A DNA stretch of 26,843 bases, taken from positions 1 through 26,843 of the IMG/VR virus record IMGVR_UViG_3300017782_003923; one strand, 5' to 3'. The number at the start of each line of letters is the position of its first letter. The stretch's first letter is position 1. The position numbers were made by a program, and so were the translations under genes. Below are positions 8,421 to 16,185 of the stretch, piece by piece. The stretch comes from a virus. Under the pieces are notes generated by a model that did not search any database, was not told where the DNA came from, and saw only the letters and a list, made by a program, of their open reading frames with translations.

Positions 8421-9047
8421 ATGTCAATTGAATATTTAAACCACGCCTTAAAAGTTGATGGTCTTACACCAACAAAAAAACTGATACTTGTAATACTTAG
8501 CAATTATGCCGATGAGAAAGGAACTTGTTATCCTTCTTATGGACATATAGCAAAGATGATAGGGTTAAAAGATACTAAAGGAATACAAAAAGCAATAAAA
8601 GAATTTGAAGAACTAGGTTATCTGCGTATTGAACATAGAAAAACAGATAATGGTAGTTTTACAAGTAATAGATATCATATTTTATTAGGTAGGGGTGTAG
8701 ATACCCCTAGGGGTGTAGAAACCCCTAGGGTAGGGGTGTCAGAACCCTACAATACTAAAGATGATACAAAAACTAATATTGATGAAAAGTTTGAAAAGTT
8801 TTTTAAAGAATTTTGGGAAATATATCCTAGAAAAGTAGGGAAACATCAAGCTAGAAAAAGTTTCTTAAAAATAAAAGAAAAAGACTTTAAAAAAATAATT
8901 TATGCAACTAAAGTATTTGCAAAAGAAAATGAAGCTACAGAACTTAAATTCATTCCACACCCAACTACATATCTTAATCAACACAGATATGAAGATTTTA
9001 TAGATAAACAAATTAAGGATAAAACCCTTAATAACCTTGCAGGATAA
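8421..9047 (+). CDS. Replication initiator with winged helix (lambda O-like role)
   Basis: This 208-residue protein has an N-terminal winged-helix domain of the HTH_36 / RepA-N-like kind (about residues 1-88: LTPTKKLILVILSNYADEKG, CYPSYGHIAKMIGL, GIQKAIKEFEELGYLRIE). A short repeat-encoded hinge follows (about 90-110, three variants of GVxTPR), and a C-terminal domain (about 125-200, FWEIYPRKVGKHQARKSF) typical of phage replication proteins that contact the helicase. The hinge DNA holds 18-bp iterons, as the lambda O gene holds the lambda origin, so the protein probably binds its own gene to start replication. It is followed after four bases by the primase-helicase gene. The start has a GGAG site. 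Confidence 0.82.
   Translation: MSIEYLNHALKVDGLTPTKKLILVILSNYADEKGTCYPSYGHIAKMIGLKDTKGIQKAIKEFEELGYLRIEHRKTDNGSFTSNRYHILLGRGVDTPRGVETPRVGVSEPYNTKDDTKTNIDEKFEKFFKEFWEIYPRKVGKHQARKSFLKIKEKDFKKIIYATKVFAKENEATELKFIPHPTTYLNQHRYEDFIDKQIKDKTLNNLAG
8690..8749 (+). repeat. Iterons, likely replication origin inside the initiator gene
   Basis: TAGGGGTGTAGATACCCC (8690-8707) is followed directly by TAGGGGTGTAGAAACCCC (8708-8725), then TAGGG (8726-8730) and a degenerate third copy TAGGGGTGTCAGAACCCTA (8731-8749). The period is 18 bases, thus in frame, and each unit has inverted arms GGGGT and ACCCC around a short centre. It is a strikingly G+C-rich island in AT-rich coding sequence. An array of iterons with dyad symmetry inside a replication initiator gene is the lambda-type origin arrangement. 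Confidence 0.75.
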
Positions 9048-9051
9048 TATT

Positions 9052-10758
9052 ATGACAATAGAACAAACATTAAATGAAAACAGAATACAACTCAAACATC
9101 ATCAAGAAGGAAATCAAAAAGTTAAATGTCCCCAATGTCAGCCACCTCACAATCCAAAAGATAATCCTTTGTCAGTTACTATTAATGAAGATGGTGTTGT
9201 TTGGAATTGTCATCACTGTGATTTTAAAGGTGGGAAAAAAACTGGAAATATATTTAGACCTTATCAAAAACCTGTTTATGTTGCACCTACAAAATTAGAA
9301 CCAAGACAAGAATCTTTTATGGTTAACTTCTTTAAACAAAGAGGTATAAGTGAATCAACGATAAACGAATATAAAATCTATAATGAAAATAATTGGATTG
9401 GTTTTCAATACTTTGATGAAAATGGAAAATTAACAAACATAAAATATAGAACTGTTGATAAACAGTTTAGACAATCAGCCAACACTAAATCAATACTTTA
9501 CAACTATGACAAAGTTTGCAAAGAAGAAACAGTTATATTTACTGAAGGCGAGATGGATGTTCTATCTTTAGCTGAATGCGGTTTCAATAATGCAACAACT
9601 TTACCTAATGGTGCCCCCAAAGAGTTTAAAGGAGATGAAAAAGACGCTAGGTATAAAGCATTAGAAAACTGCAAACTTAAAGCAAAAAAAATTATTTTAT
9701 TTACAGATAATGATGAAAGCGGTAAAGCATTACACAAAGAATTATTACACAGATTTGGTAAAGATTTATGTTGGTTTGTTCGTATACCTGATAATTGTAA
9801 AGATGCCAATGAAGTGTTAATCAAACACGGTGCTTTAAAACTTAAAGAAATAATAGACAATGCTGAACCATACCCTATAGATGGCTTATATACTGCTAGG
9901 GATTATTTTGCACAAGTTAATGATTTATATGAAGGTAATTATGAAAAGCCATTAGAGATAGGCTTAGATGGTCTAGATGAGATTTATAAACCTATGACTG
10001 GCACGTTTACTGTTATCACAGGTATACCCAATCATGGTAAGTCAGCTTTCCTTGACCAATGCTTACTAAAACTTGCTATAAATCATGGTTGGTCTTTTGC
10101 TCTGTTTTCACCTGAACATTCAACATCAATGCACATAAGAAGATTGGTACAGATGTATTTAGGAAAATCATTTGATGAAGGTTTTTCAAATCGCATGACA
10201 AAAGCTGAACTTAATAAAGGGTTAGATTTTATTCATAAGCATTTTTATTTTATAGAAACTAAAGATAGCATTCCTTCTATTGAATTGATTTTAAATATCG
10301 CCAAGAGTGCTATATACAAGCATGGTGTTAAAGGATTAGTCATTGACCCTTTTAATGAAGTGTCTGCTGTTAGACAAGGAAATCAAAGAGAAGATGAACA
10401 TATCAGAGATTTTATATCTTTATGCAAAAGATTTACTAGAGTATACGAAGTTATATGTTGGGTTATAGCACACCCAACTAAATTACCTAAATCTAATGAT
10501 GGTTCTTACAGTCCTCCTACTGCTTATGACATAAGCGGTGCTGCTCATTGGCATAACCAAGCAGATGCAGTTTTAACAGTACATAGAGACTTTGATGAAA
10601 ACTCAACAAGCGTTATAACTAGAAAAATAAGAGAACAGGGTTTATATGGAAAAATTGGAGAAGCTAAATTTACTTATAATTTAAACACTCATGGCTTCAC
10701 CAAGTATGAAGAAAAAGATGAAGACTGGGACGATTATATATCTAGTTGGGATAATTAA
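9052..10758 (+). CDS. Primase-helicase (zinc finger, TOPRIM, DnaB-like helicase)
   Basis: This 568-residue protein resembles T7 gp4: one chain that makes primers and unwinds DNA at the phage fork. A zinc-binding module is given by C26-x2-C29 and C53-x2-C56. The TOPRIM primase core has E165 in VIFTEGEMDVLSL and D219/D221 in ILFTDNDESGKAL. The C-terminal RecA-like helicase has Walker A GIPNHGKS (324-331) and a Walker B-like VIDPFNEV. I start it at the ATG at 9052 (AGGA eight bases upstream) rather than at an in-frame TTG at 9037 inside the previous gene. Its stop overlaps the stop of the convergent glycosyltransferase gene at AATTAATT. Confidence 0.93.
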   Translation: MTIEQTLNENRIQLKHHQEGNQKVKCPQCQPPHNPKDNPLSVTINEDGVVWNCHHCDFKGGKKTGNIFRPYQKPVYVAPTKLEPRQESFMVNFFKQRGISESTINEYKIYNENNWIGFQYFDENGKLTNIKYRTVDKQFRQSANTKSILYNYDKVCKEETVIFTEGEMDVLSLAECGFNNATTLPNGAPKEFKGDEKDARYKALENCKLKAKKIILFTDNDESGKALHKELLHRFGKDLCWFVRIPDNCKDANEVLIKHGALKLKEIIDNAEPYPIDGLYTARDYFAQVNDLYEGNYEKPLEIGLDGLDEIYKPMTGTFTVITGIPNHGKSAFLDQCLLKLAINHGWSFALFSPEHSTSMHIRRLVQMYLGKSFDEGFSNRMTKAELNKGLDFIHKHFYFIETKDSIPSIELILNIAKSAIYKHGVKGLVIDPFNEVSAVRQGNQREDEHIRDFISLCKRFTRVYEVICWVIAHPTKLPKSNDGSYSPPTAYDISGAAHWHNQADAVLTVHRDFDENSTSVITRKIREQGLYGKIGEAKFTYNLNTHGFTKYEEKDEDWDDYISSWDN

Positions 10759-11531
10759 TTTCTTGAACTGGCGTATGCTTTTTTCCATGATATAACTACG
10801 TCTTTTCTTGAACCCCAACCCCATGCTGTTTTAGTTTCTTTTTCAACAACTCTAACAAAGTCAGGGTGCATAAGTTTCATTTTTTCAGCAGCTTTTGCTT
10901 GTACTTCTTGTGTTCTATATGTTGAACAACCGCCATCAGCGTTTGATTGCACTTGTCCTTGTGCATAATAATAACTAACAATATTTGGAACGCCATTTCT
11001 TAATAGCTGTAAAGCAATATCAAAATCTTCCATGACTTCAACGCGACCATGTTTTGCTCTGCCTTTACATATATTTAAGTCATAAGCCAACACTCTGATA
11101 TATCTTGTATTTTCCTCAAAAAGTTCTTCAACACTATTTCCTACTTTTCTATTATTACCATTTCTATCACTTATACCGCAATGCCCATAACCCATATCCA
11201 TATATCTATCTAGTAATTGAAATATTTTGTAATATTCATTAGGTTCACAGCTTCTTAATTTATGCCCATCACCTGAACGAATATGAAATTTCAAATCATC
11301 ATCAAGCATACATATTCTTGGGTCATCACTTGTGTCCCATATATATTTTCTCACTGCTGAAATACCTTTCAAATGATTTGGAACAACAAGTAAGTTTTTA
11401 TGCACTTTTCTATAATCATCAGCTTCGTTTTCATCTACGACAAGAACGCATTGTTCCCTTAAATCTTCAGGCATAAATCTAAGGGTTCTTTGGTTGTCTA
11501 CTCTGCTTTTAGTCGGTATGAATATCTTCAT
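10755..11531 (-). CDS. Glycosyltransferase, probably for hypermodified DNA bases
   Basis: This 258-residue GT-A-like enzyme starts at the ATG at 11531 (AGGAGAAA upstream), not at an earlier in-frame ATG. It opens with IFIPTKSRVDNQRTL, has GISAVRKYIW, then the metal- and sugar-nucleotide-binding acidic motif MLDDDL (D77-D79), and VEVMEDFDIALQLLRNG with E168-D169 as candidate catalytic or metal residues. This order matches the TET/JBP-associated glycosyltransferases (TAGT) known from phages. It is the last gene of an operon with a TET-like dioxygenase, so the likely reaction is transfer of a sugar onto 5-hydroxymethylcytosine in phage DNA, shielding it from host nucleases. Substrate and sugar are inferred. 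It overlaps the preceding gene by 23 bases. Confidence 0.8.
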   Translation of the reverse strand: MKIFIPTKSRVDNQRTLRFMPEDLREQCVLVVDENEADDYRKVHKNLLVVPNHLKGISAVRKYIWDTSDDPRICMLDDDLKFHIRSGDGHKLRSCEPNEYYKIFQLLDRYMDMGYGHCGISDRNGNNRKVGNSVEELFEENTRYIRVLAYDLNICKGRAKHGRVEVMEDFDIALQLLRNGVPNIVSYYYAQGQVQSNADGGCSTYRTQEVQAKAAEKMKLMHPDFVRVVEKETKTAWGWGSRKDVVISWKKAYASSRN

Positions 11532-12288
11532 AATAATTTCTCCTGAAAATGTCATCTTCTGTGCATTCTGCACCATATTGTATTTCAATAATTTTACATA
11601 CTACGTTATATGGATTGGTTATTTGATGCCATGTTCCTAGTGGTACTATAAAATAATCATGTTTTTGCAAGGTTAATTTTTCATCATCTACATTGTTTTG
11701 ATTATGAAAGATATCGCATTTACCTTGACTGATTAACCATATTTCTGAACGTTTATCATGTTTTTGATAACTCATACCTTTGTTAGGTTCAACAATTAAT
11801 TCTTTTACTTTTACGCCATTATCTTCAAATAAATTAAAATACTCTCCCCATACTTTATTGTATTTTTCGTATTTCCAATCTTTTAAAATCCAAGAAGATG
11901 AGTTTTGTTTTACATTGCCACCAATACCTGATAATAATTCTATACCTGATACTAATATTTCAGGCACGTTATTATTATTTCTATCACCGCCATTACAGAA
12001 TAAAATATTATCGTTAGGATAAAGTTTTTTTATTTCTTCTAATCCATTAATAGCTGTTCCATGTTCATCATTTTCATTTTTAATAACTTGGTCAACATTT
12101 TTTATAGATTCCAATATTTTTTTTCTTTCATCAAAAGGCATAAATGCTTTACCTTTTTTATTTATTAACCAATCATCATCATTCAATAAAATAATAAGTA
12201 TATCGCCTTTCTTTGATGCTTCTTCTATTAATGAAATATGTCCTGAATGTACAGGGTCAAATCCACCACTTATAACAGCAATGTTCAA
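11509..12288 (-). CDS. Nucleotidyltransferase-cupin fusion, sugar-nucleotide supply
   Basis: This 259-residue protein is a fusion. Residues 1 to about 137 are a cytidylyltransferase-like Rossmann domain with the HxGH motif H14-SG-H17 (GGFDPVHSGH), as in TagD and the nucleotidyltransferase half of HldE, and the later segment NGGDRNNN and SSSW in the place of the ISST-type motif. Residues about 145-250 are a cupin like the C-terminal part of type II mannose-6-phosphate isomerase/guanylyltransferase (SYQKHDKRSEIWLISQGK ... LGTWHQI, with H177 and H221). Together they could isomerise or sense a sugar and activate it. The start is a TTG that overlaps the dioxygenase stop as TTGA; AAGGGG lies upstream. 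It precedes the glycosyltransferase. Confidence 0.78.
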   Translation of the reverse strand: MNIAVISGGFDPVHSGHISLIEEASKKGDILIILLNDDDWLINKKGKAFMPFDERKKILESIKNVDQVIKNENDEHGTAINGLEEIKKLYPNDNILFCNGGDRNNNNVPEILVSGIELLSGIGGNVKQNSSSWILKDWKYEKYNKVWGEYFNLFEDNGVKVKELIVEPNKGMSYQKHDKRSEIWLISQGKCDIFHNQNNVDDEKLTLQKHDYFIVPLGTWHQITNPYNVVCKIIEIQYGAECTEDDIFRRNYYEDIHTD

Positions 12289-13202
12289 TTAATTTTATCC
12301 CCTTCTTTTCTATTTTTTGCCCTGTCAAGTTCTTCTTGCATAGTTCCACAATGTTTTATATTTTCTCTGTAATAACAAACAACTGAAATCCTTTCAAAAG
12401 GTGCTTTAGAAGTCATTTTTGTATTCCCATGAACTTCATGCACATCAAAATAACAAACATCACCACTACTTAAATCAAAAGCACAATCATATCTTGGCAT
12501 TACTGTATAACCACCTTCATATTTACCTGCACTTAAAACTGCCAAATTTCCTAATCCTTCTTTTAAGTCACCTGCGTCCGTATGATAAGCGGTTTGAAAA
12601 TTTTTATTAACTGTTACTGTACTAAAAACTGTATCAGTAATAATAAAATCTTTGCTACTGTGGTCTACTACTTTTTTTTGTGCTTCATATCTTTCAGAAC
12701 ATGCTTCTTCAAACATATGACTTATATATTTTAAAAAAGGTATTGAGTTACTAAATAGTTCTCTATTTTTTTCAGTAAATGCTGTTTGTCTACAATAAGG
12801 AAACCTTGTGTTCCTGTCAAAATAACCTGCTATACCTGAATTAACTTGTTTAGCACGCATAACCTTGCTTAATGTTCCGTCTTGTTTTATTTCTCTGTAT
12901 CTGTGACTAGAAATAGTTTTATGTCCAACTTGGTCATCACTATCTAAAGGACCTGCTGCCATACCTCTATTTTCTGATTTAGTTGCTGCTCCTCTAAGAT
13001 TATAATAAGCAGTTTCACATACTTTTTTAGGTATCTTACCTTTTCTAAAAAAGAATAATGGTTCGCCATCTTCAGTATAAGCATTGCAATCATCATTGAT
13101 TAAAATAGAATAATCATCATCTGTAGCATAACGACCTTTTAAATCATTGGCTTCTTCTTTTGTTAATTTGGGTTTTAAATAATATTTAGGTACTTCTTTC
13201 AT
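12285..13202 (-). CDS. TET/JBP-type 2-oxoglutarate/Fe(II) dioxygenase
   Basis: This 305-residue enzyme is of the TET/JBP superfamily, which oxidises methyl groups of 5-methylpyrimidines in DNA. The double-stranded beta-helix core runs from about residue 185 to 280: FSTVTVNKNFQTAYHTDAG gives the iron ligands H207 and D209, GKYEGGYTVMPRY and LSSGDVCYFDVHEVHGN give the distal ligand H258, and R271 (ERISVVCYYR) is placed to bind 2-oxoglutarate. All catalytic residues are present. Phage members convert 5-methylcytosine to 5-hydroxymethylcytosine, which glycosyltransferases then decorate; the neighbours here fit that. It overlaps the ParB-like gene by 17 bases. No methyltransferase is visible in the window. 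Confidence 0.87.
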   Translation of the reverse strand: MKEVPKYYLKPKLTKEEANDLKGRYATDDDYSILINDDCNAYTEDGEPLFFFRKGKIPKKVCETAYYNLRGAATKSENRGMAAGPLDSDDQVGHKTISSHRYREIKQDGTLSKVMRAKQVNSGIAGYFDRNTRFPYCRQTAFTEKNRELFSNSIPFLKYISHMFEEACSERYEAQKKVVDHSSKDFIITDTVFSTVTVNKNFQTAYHTDAGDLKEGLGNLAVLSAGKYEGGYTVMPRYDCAFDLSSGDVCYFDVHEVHGNTKMTSKAPFERISVVCYYRENIKHCGTMQEELDRAKNRKEGDKIN

Positions 13203-13818
13203 GTTCTTTTTTAACAGCTGTAAAAACTATATCTGAATAATTATCCACTTTATATTTTTCTTTAAGGTTCATCAACATGCTTTTAAATTCTTCCAGAGTT
13301 TGAATATCATATAAAAGCATAAATTGTTTTATGTTTGTTTCAGGTATATCAAAATCTGAACTTATGTTAAGGCTTTCAAATTCTTCATCAACTTCAGGTT
13401 CAGCAAATTTTAAAAAGTTTTCTTTAGTGATTTTTTGTATTTCATCAAAATCAAATCCTGTTAATTTTAAATCAAAATCGCCTTCTACTAATTTGTTAAA
13501 TTCTAATGACAAAGATTCAGAGTCCCATTCTGAAAAATCTTGTGCTTTATTATCCATAATTCTGAAAGCGGTTTTTTGTTCCTCAGATAATCCTGAAGCT
13601 ATTTTTACTGGAACTTCATCAATTTCTAATAACTTGGCTGCTTTGATTCTTGAATGACCTGCAAGAATAATCATATCTTCATCTACAACTACTGGTACTT
13701 GCCATCCAAAATTCTTAATGCTTTCAGCAACCCTTTGCACAGTTTTTTCATTTATTCTTGGGTTGTTTTCATAAGGTATTATTTTTTCAACTTTTGTTAA
13801 ACTGGTTATAAATTCCAT
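13186..13818 (-). CDS. ParB/sulfiredoxin-like domain protein of DNA modification operon
   Basis: This 210-residue protein has an N-terminal ParB-like nuclease domain: IIPYENNPRI (about 13-22), SIKNFGWQVPVVVDED, and the signature ILAGHSRIKAAKLL (51-64), followed by MDNKAQDFSEWD. Phages often carry this domain fused or next to DNA methyltransferases, where it may guide the enzyme. The C-terminal part (about 145-210, FMLLYDIQTLEEFKSML) is a helical module common to such proteins. It does not look like a partition protein: there is no ParA and no central HTH. Its start overlaps the regulator stop as TAATG, with GGAG upstream. Its methyltransferase partner, if any, is not in the window. Confidence 0.85.
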   Translation of the reverse strand: MEFITSLTKVEKIIPYENNPRINEKTVQRVAESIKNFGWQVPVVVDEDMIILAGHSRIKAAKLLEIDEVPVKIASGLSEEQKTAFRIMDNKAQDFSEWDSESLSLEFNKLVEGDFDLKLTGFDFDEIQKITKENFLKFAEPEVDEEFESLNISSDFDIPETNIKQFMLLYDIQTLEEFKSMLMNLKEKYKVDNYSDIVFTAVKKEHERST

Positions 13819-14048
13819 TAGTCTCTACTCCATATAGGCGGTGTAACGCCATAAAAGTCATTAGGCTGTACTTTGCCATGAGTGACTTCATATATTATTA
13901 ACATTTCTTCTTTTCTTGGTATTCTTGTACCTAATATCCACTTAGCCAAAGTGCCTTGGGGAACTTTTATTCCTTTAGCCATTTCTATTTCATCAATAAA
14001 AGAACTTTGAGTGTGTTTATTTTCTACAAGATATTTTTTTAATTTCAT
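13818..14048 (-). CDS. Cro/CI-like XRE-family regulator
   Basis: This 76-residue protein starts at the ATG at 14048 (sequence MKLKKYLVENK); an upstream in-frame ATG would push it into the divergent gene and adds a hydrophobic stretch unlike a regulator. It has a Cro/YdaS-like helix-turn-helix (TQSSFIDEIEMAKGIKVPQGTLAKWILGTRIPRKEEMLII in pieces: helix 2-3 around VPQGTLAKWILGTRIP) and ends GKVQPNDFYGVTPPIW, as many phage Cro-like proteins do. It is the first gene of the leftward modification operon and is divergent from the nuclease gene, with an ATTCCAAAAA element in the gap. It may repress both directions and other copies of that element; this is inference. Confidence 0.8.
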   Translation of the reverse strand: MKLKKYLVENKHTQSSFIDEIEMAKGIKVPQGTLAKWILGTRIPRKEEMLIIYEVTHGKVQPNDFYGVTPPIWSRD

Positions 14049-14126
14049 AAATAATAGTTTTAAATATTCCAAAAATGAATTATACTTTATTATTGATAAT
14101 TTGAACACCCATAAGGGGATAATAAT
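14049..14126 (+). promoter_or_regulatory. Divergent promoter/operator region with ATTCCAAAAA copy 4
   Basis: ATTCCAAAAA lies at 14066-14075. On the plus strand TATACT (14081-14086) and TGATAAT (14094-14100) are candidate -10 boxes for the nuclease gene, whose ribosome site AAGGGG is at 14113-14118. On the minus strand a perfect TATAAT (14079-14084) precedes the regulator gene, and the ATTCCAAAAA element falls just downstream of it, over the expected start of transcription. This is a good place for autoregulation by the Cro-like protein. No strong -35 box was found for either direction. Confidence 0.5.
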
Positions 14127-14897
14127 ATGAGTAGCAACAATCCATTTGACAATTATGATATTGAACATTTATCAGCATCATCAATAAACACATACATACA
14201 AGATCCTTGTATGTTTATCTTGCGTTATTTATTTAAACATAAAAGTCCTAGCAATCCAGCAATGTGGAGGGGTACTGTAGTTGATGAAGGAATAGGTGAA
14301 GCATTGACAACGAATAAAACAACAAAAAAAATAATTAAGAATGCTATTTCTAGGTTTGATGGTTTATATGAATATACCGCAAAAGAGCATAAAGTTGACA
14401 CAAATAAGTTAGCAAAAGAAAGAGATTTAGTGCCTAGATACCTTGATACTGCGATTCCGTATTATCAAGAAATGGGCGAACCAGTTTCCTATCAAAAGGA
14501 AATAAGATTGCAGATAGATGAAGTTCCAGTTGATATTTTGGGATACATTGATTTGCAATATGAAGGATTAGTAAGAGATATAAAGACAGTTAGTCGTTTA
14601 CCTAGTGCTATTCCTGATGCTGTTAATAGACAGTTATCTATATATGCTGTAGCTGAAAATTGCGATGCTATGGTTGATTATGTGTATGTAACTTCTAAAA
14701 AAGCAGAAATGATAAGTATGCAAGTTGAAAATATTGATGAGCATATAAAAACAGTAAAAAAGGTGGCTTATGCAATTATGAACCTACTTTCTTACTCTGA
14801 TGATAAAAACCAAATAGCAAGTTTATTTTATCCTAACTATGACTCATGGTTGTGGGGTAAAGATGAAATAGAATTAGCTAAAACCATATGGAGATGA
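14127..14897 (+). CDS. PD-(D/E)XK nuclease, RecB/Cas4-like exonuclease
   Basis: This 256-residue protein has the RecB-type nuclease order: LSASSINTYIQDPCMFILRY at the N-terminus, AMWRGTVVDEGIGEAL (about 45-60, the place of the usual GxxxH motif, with Asp where His is common), VDILGYIDLQYEGLVRDIKT giving D142 and the D151-x-K153 pair, and RQLSIYAVA with the trailing Gln (Q169) and Tyr motif. It has no Cys cluster for an iron-sulfur centre. It begins a rightward operon and precedes a putative annealing protein, the usual exonuclease plus annealase pairing of phage recombination. An AAGGGG ribosome site lies eight bases before the start. Confidence 0.83.
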   Translation: MSSNNPFDNYDIEHLSASSINTYIQDPCMFILRYLFKHKSPSNPAMWRGTVVDEGIGEALTTNKTTKKIIKNAISRFDGLYEYTAKEHKVDTNKLAKERDLVPRYLDTAIPYYQEMGEPVSYQKEIRLQIDEVPVDILGYIDLQYEGLVRDIKTVSRLPSAIPDAVNRQLSIYAVAENCDAMVDYVYVTSKKAEMISMQVENIDEHIKTVKKVAYAIMNLLSYSDDKNQIASLFYPNYDSWLWGKDEIELAKTIWR

Positions 14898-14898
14898 T

Positions 14899-15540
14899 AT
14901 GAAATTAAATGAAGTAATAAATGAAATAGCAAATTTGCCTAATGAAGATAAGGTAAATATAAGAGGTAAGTATTATACAACTGTAGATACACGTTTGCAG
15001 GCGTTTAGAAACACTTTTGGAACTAACGCTAATATAACTACTGAAATTGTCTTGAACGATCTTGAGAGGGTTGTTGTTAAAGCAACCGTTTCTATTTATC
15101 AAGACGGTGTTTGGAGAGATATAGGAAATGATTATGCTGAAGAATTTAGAAATCAAGGTCCTGTAAATAAGACTAGTGCCTTAGAAAATTGCACCACATC
15201 AGCTATAGGTAGGGCATTGGCTAACTGTGGACTGGGTGGCGGTGAATACGCTTCAGCATTTGAAGTAGATAATGCTATAAACAATAAACAAACTGCACCT
15301 GATTTATCTAAAGGATATATATTTGTTAATAAAGATGGTCATAAAATAGGACATAGTAATAATGAAAAAGAATACCTAGAAAAATGTAGACAACAACTAA
15401 GCGATCCTGCAGATCCTGATCATCATGCGTTATTTAGAGCAAACACAAAAGAAATAAAAAAAGCTTACGAAAACACTGATATGAACAGTCCTGAATGTGT
15501 AGCCTACGAAAAACTTATAAAGATATATGAAAAAGCGTAA
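14899..15540 (+). CDS. Putative single-strand annealing protein
   Basis: This 213-residue protein starts two bases after the nuclease gene with a GGAG site. The centre carries NKTSALENCTTSAIGRALAN (about 90-109) followed by CGLGGGEYASAFEVDNAI, a motif I know from uncharacterised phage proteins next to exonucleases, reminiscent of Erf/Rad52-like annealing proteins. The N-terminal half is beta-rich (TTEIVLNDLERVVVKATVSI), the C-terminal part helical and charged. Location behind a RecB-like exonuclease supports a role in recombination or end processing of phage DNA. The assignment is by motif and context, not by a clear family match. Confidence 0.5.
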   Translation: MKLNEVINEIANLPNEDKVNIRGKYYTTVDTRLQAFRNTFGTNANITTEIVLNDLERVVVKATVSIYQDGVWRDIGNDYAEEFRNQGPVNKTSALENCTTSAIGRALANCGLGGGEYASAFEVDNAINNKQTAPDLSKGYIFVNKDGHKIGHSNNEKEYLEKCRQQLSDPADPDHHALFRANTKEIKKAYENTDMNSPECVAYEKLIKIYEKA

Positions 15541-15802
15541 ATTAACATTAGATGATTGTGTATATCTATGTATGAAAGATGGTAAATGGTGGACTTTTTG
15601 GAAACTACAACAAAAAATAAAAGATAAAACTGGTAATTTTTTCGGAGAACCATCAATTAGTGCCGCTATACGCGATCTTAGGAAAGAACCACAAAGGGTA
15701 AAATATGATTTACCCTTATATGGTGAAATAGTTGAGAAAAAAAGAATGTTTAATAGCAAAGGCTATGAATATAAATTAAATATAAAAGGAGAAATAAAAT
15801 GA
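15527..15802 (+). CDS. Small winged-helix-like protein
   Basis: This 91-residue basic protein overlaps the previous gene by 14 bases. The segment TLDDCVYLCMKDGKWWTFWKLQQKIKDKTG followed by PSISAAIRDLRKE reads like a winged-helix DNA-binding fold: a trigger helix, a recognition helix with SISAAIRDLRK and a wing rich in Tyr and Lys (GYEYKLNIKG). Written in parts here, the first is about residues 8-36 and the second 41-55. Such small proteins in phage replication blocks are often resolvase helpers or regulators. Family not recognised. The stop overlaps the next start as ATGA. Confidence 0.7.
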   Translation: MKKRKLTLDDCVYLCMKDGKWWTFWKLQQKIKDKTGNFFGEPSISAAIRDLRKEPQRVKYDLPLYGEIVEKKRMFNSKGYEYKLNIKGEIK

Positions 15803-16185
15803 ATGATAAATTTGAAATGAAAGAAGGAACTGGTAGTTTGTGGCATGAAACTAATTGTTCTGTTGTAAGGAAAGGTAAGATAAAAATTGATGGTCAAGAA
15901 CGCTACGCTTCAATTTTAAAATATACTCATCAAGGCGTTGATAAATATGAATTATCAATTAGCATTGGTTTATTACATATCAACGAACCTGAGAACAAAC
16001 AATCAGAAAAAAGTCCTGATATTGGTGGTAAAGTAACTTTCAACAATGTTCCGTATAGATTTGGAGGTTGGAGAAATATACAAGATAATGGTGAAGAAAG
16101 AACAGGGGTTAAACTTTCACCTATTGAAGAAAATGAAAACAACTACCAAAAAACTCAACAAGACACACAGAAAGCACCCTTTTAA
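15799..16185 (+). CDS. Putative ssDNA-binding-like beta protein with PF tail
   Basis: This 128-residue protein has strong beta-strand alternation (GSLWHETNCSVVRKGKIKI, YASILKYTH), the motif SPDIGGKVTFNNVPYRFGGW (about 73-92) and a flexible polar tail (about 105-128) ending in APF. The shape, an OB-sized beta domain plus a disordered tail ending in PF, resembles single-strand DNA-binding proteins, and the place between recombination genes fits, but I see no firm family match. It resembles small phage proteins of the DUF736 kind in its opening. An AAGGAG site precedes the start; the start overlaps the previous stop. Confidence 0.55.
   Translation: MNDKFEMKEGTGSLWHETNCSVVRKGKIKIDGQERYASILKYTHQGVDKYELSISIGLLHINEPENKQSEKSPDIGGKVTFNNVPYRFGGWRNIQDNGEERTGVKLSPIEENENNYQKTQQDTQKAPF

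Noticed and set aside
8690-8749. Short G+C-rich repeats as a possible CRISPR array
   Set aside because: Units follow each other without spacers, have an 18-base in-frame period and lie inside a coding sequence; there are no cas genes.
13186-13818. ParB-like gene as a plasmid-type partition system
   Set aside because: No ParA gene, no parS-like repeats and no central HTH; the domain type and neighbours match phage DNA-modification loci.
14049-14168. Longer N-terminus for the Cro-like regulator
   Set aside because: It would cross the promoter region and enter the divergent nuclease gene; the short form matches the usual Cro size.
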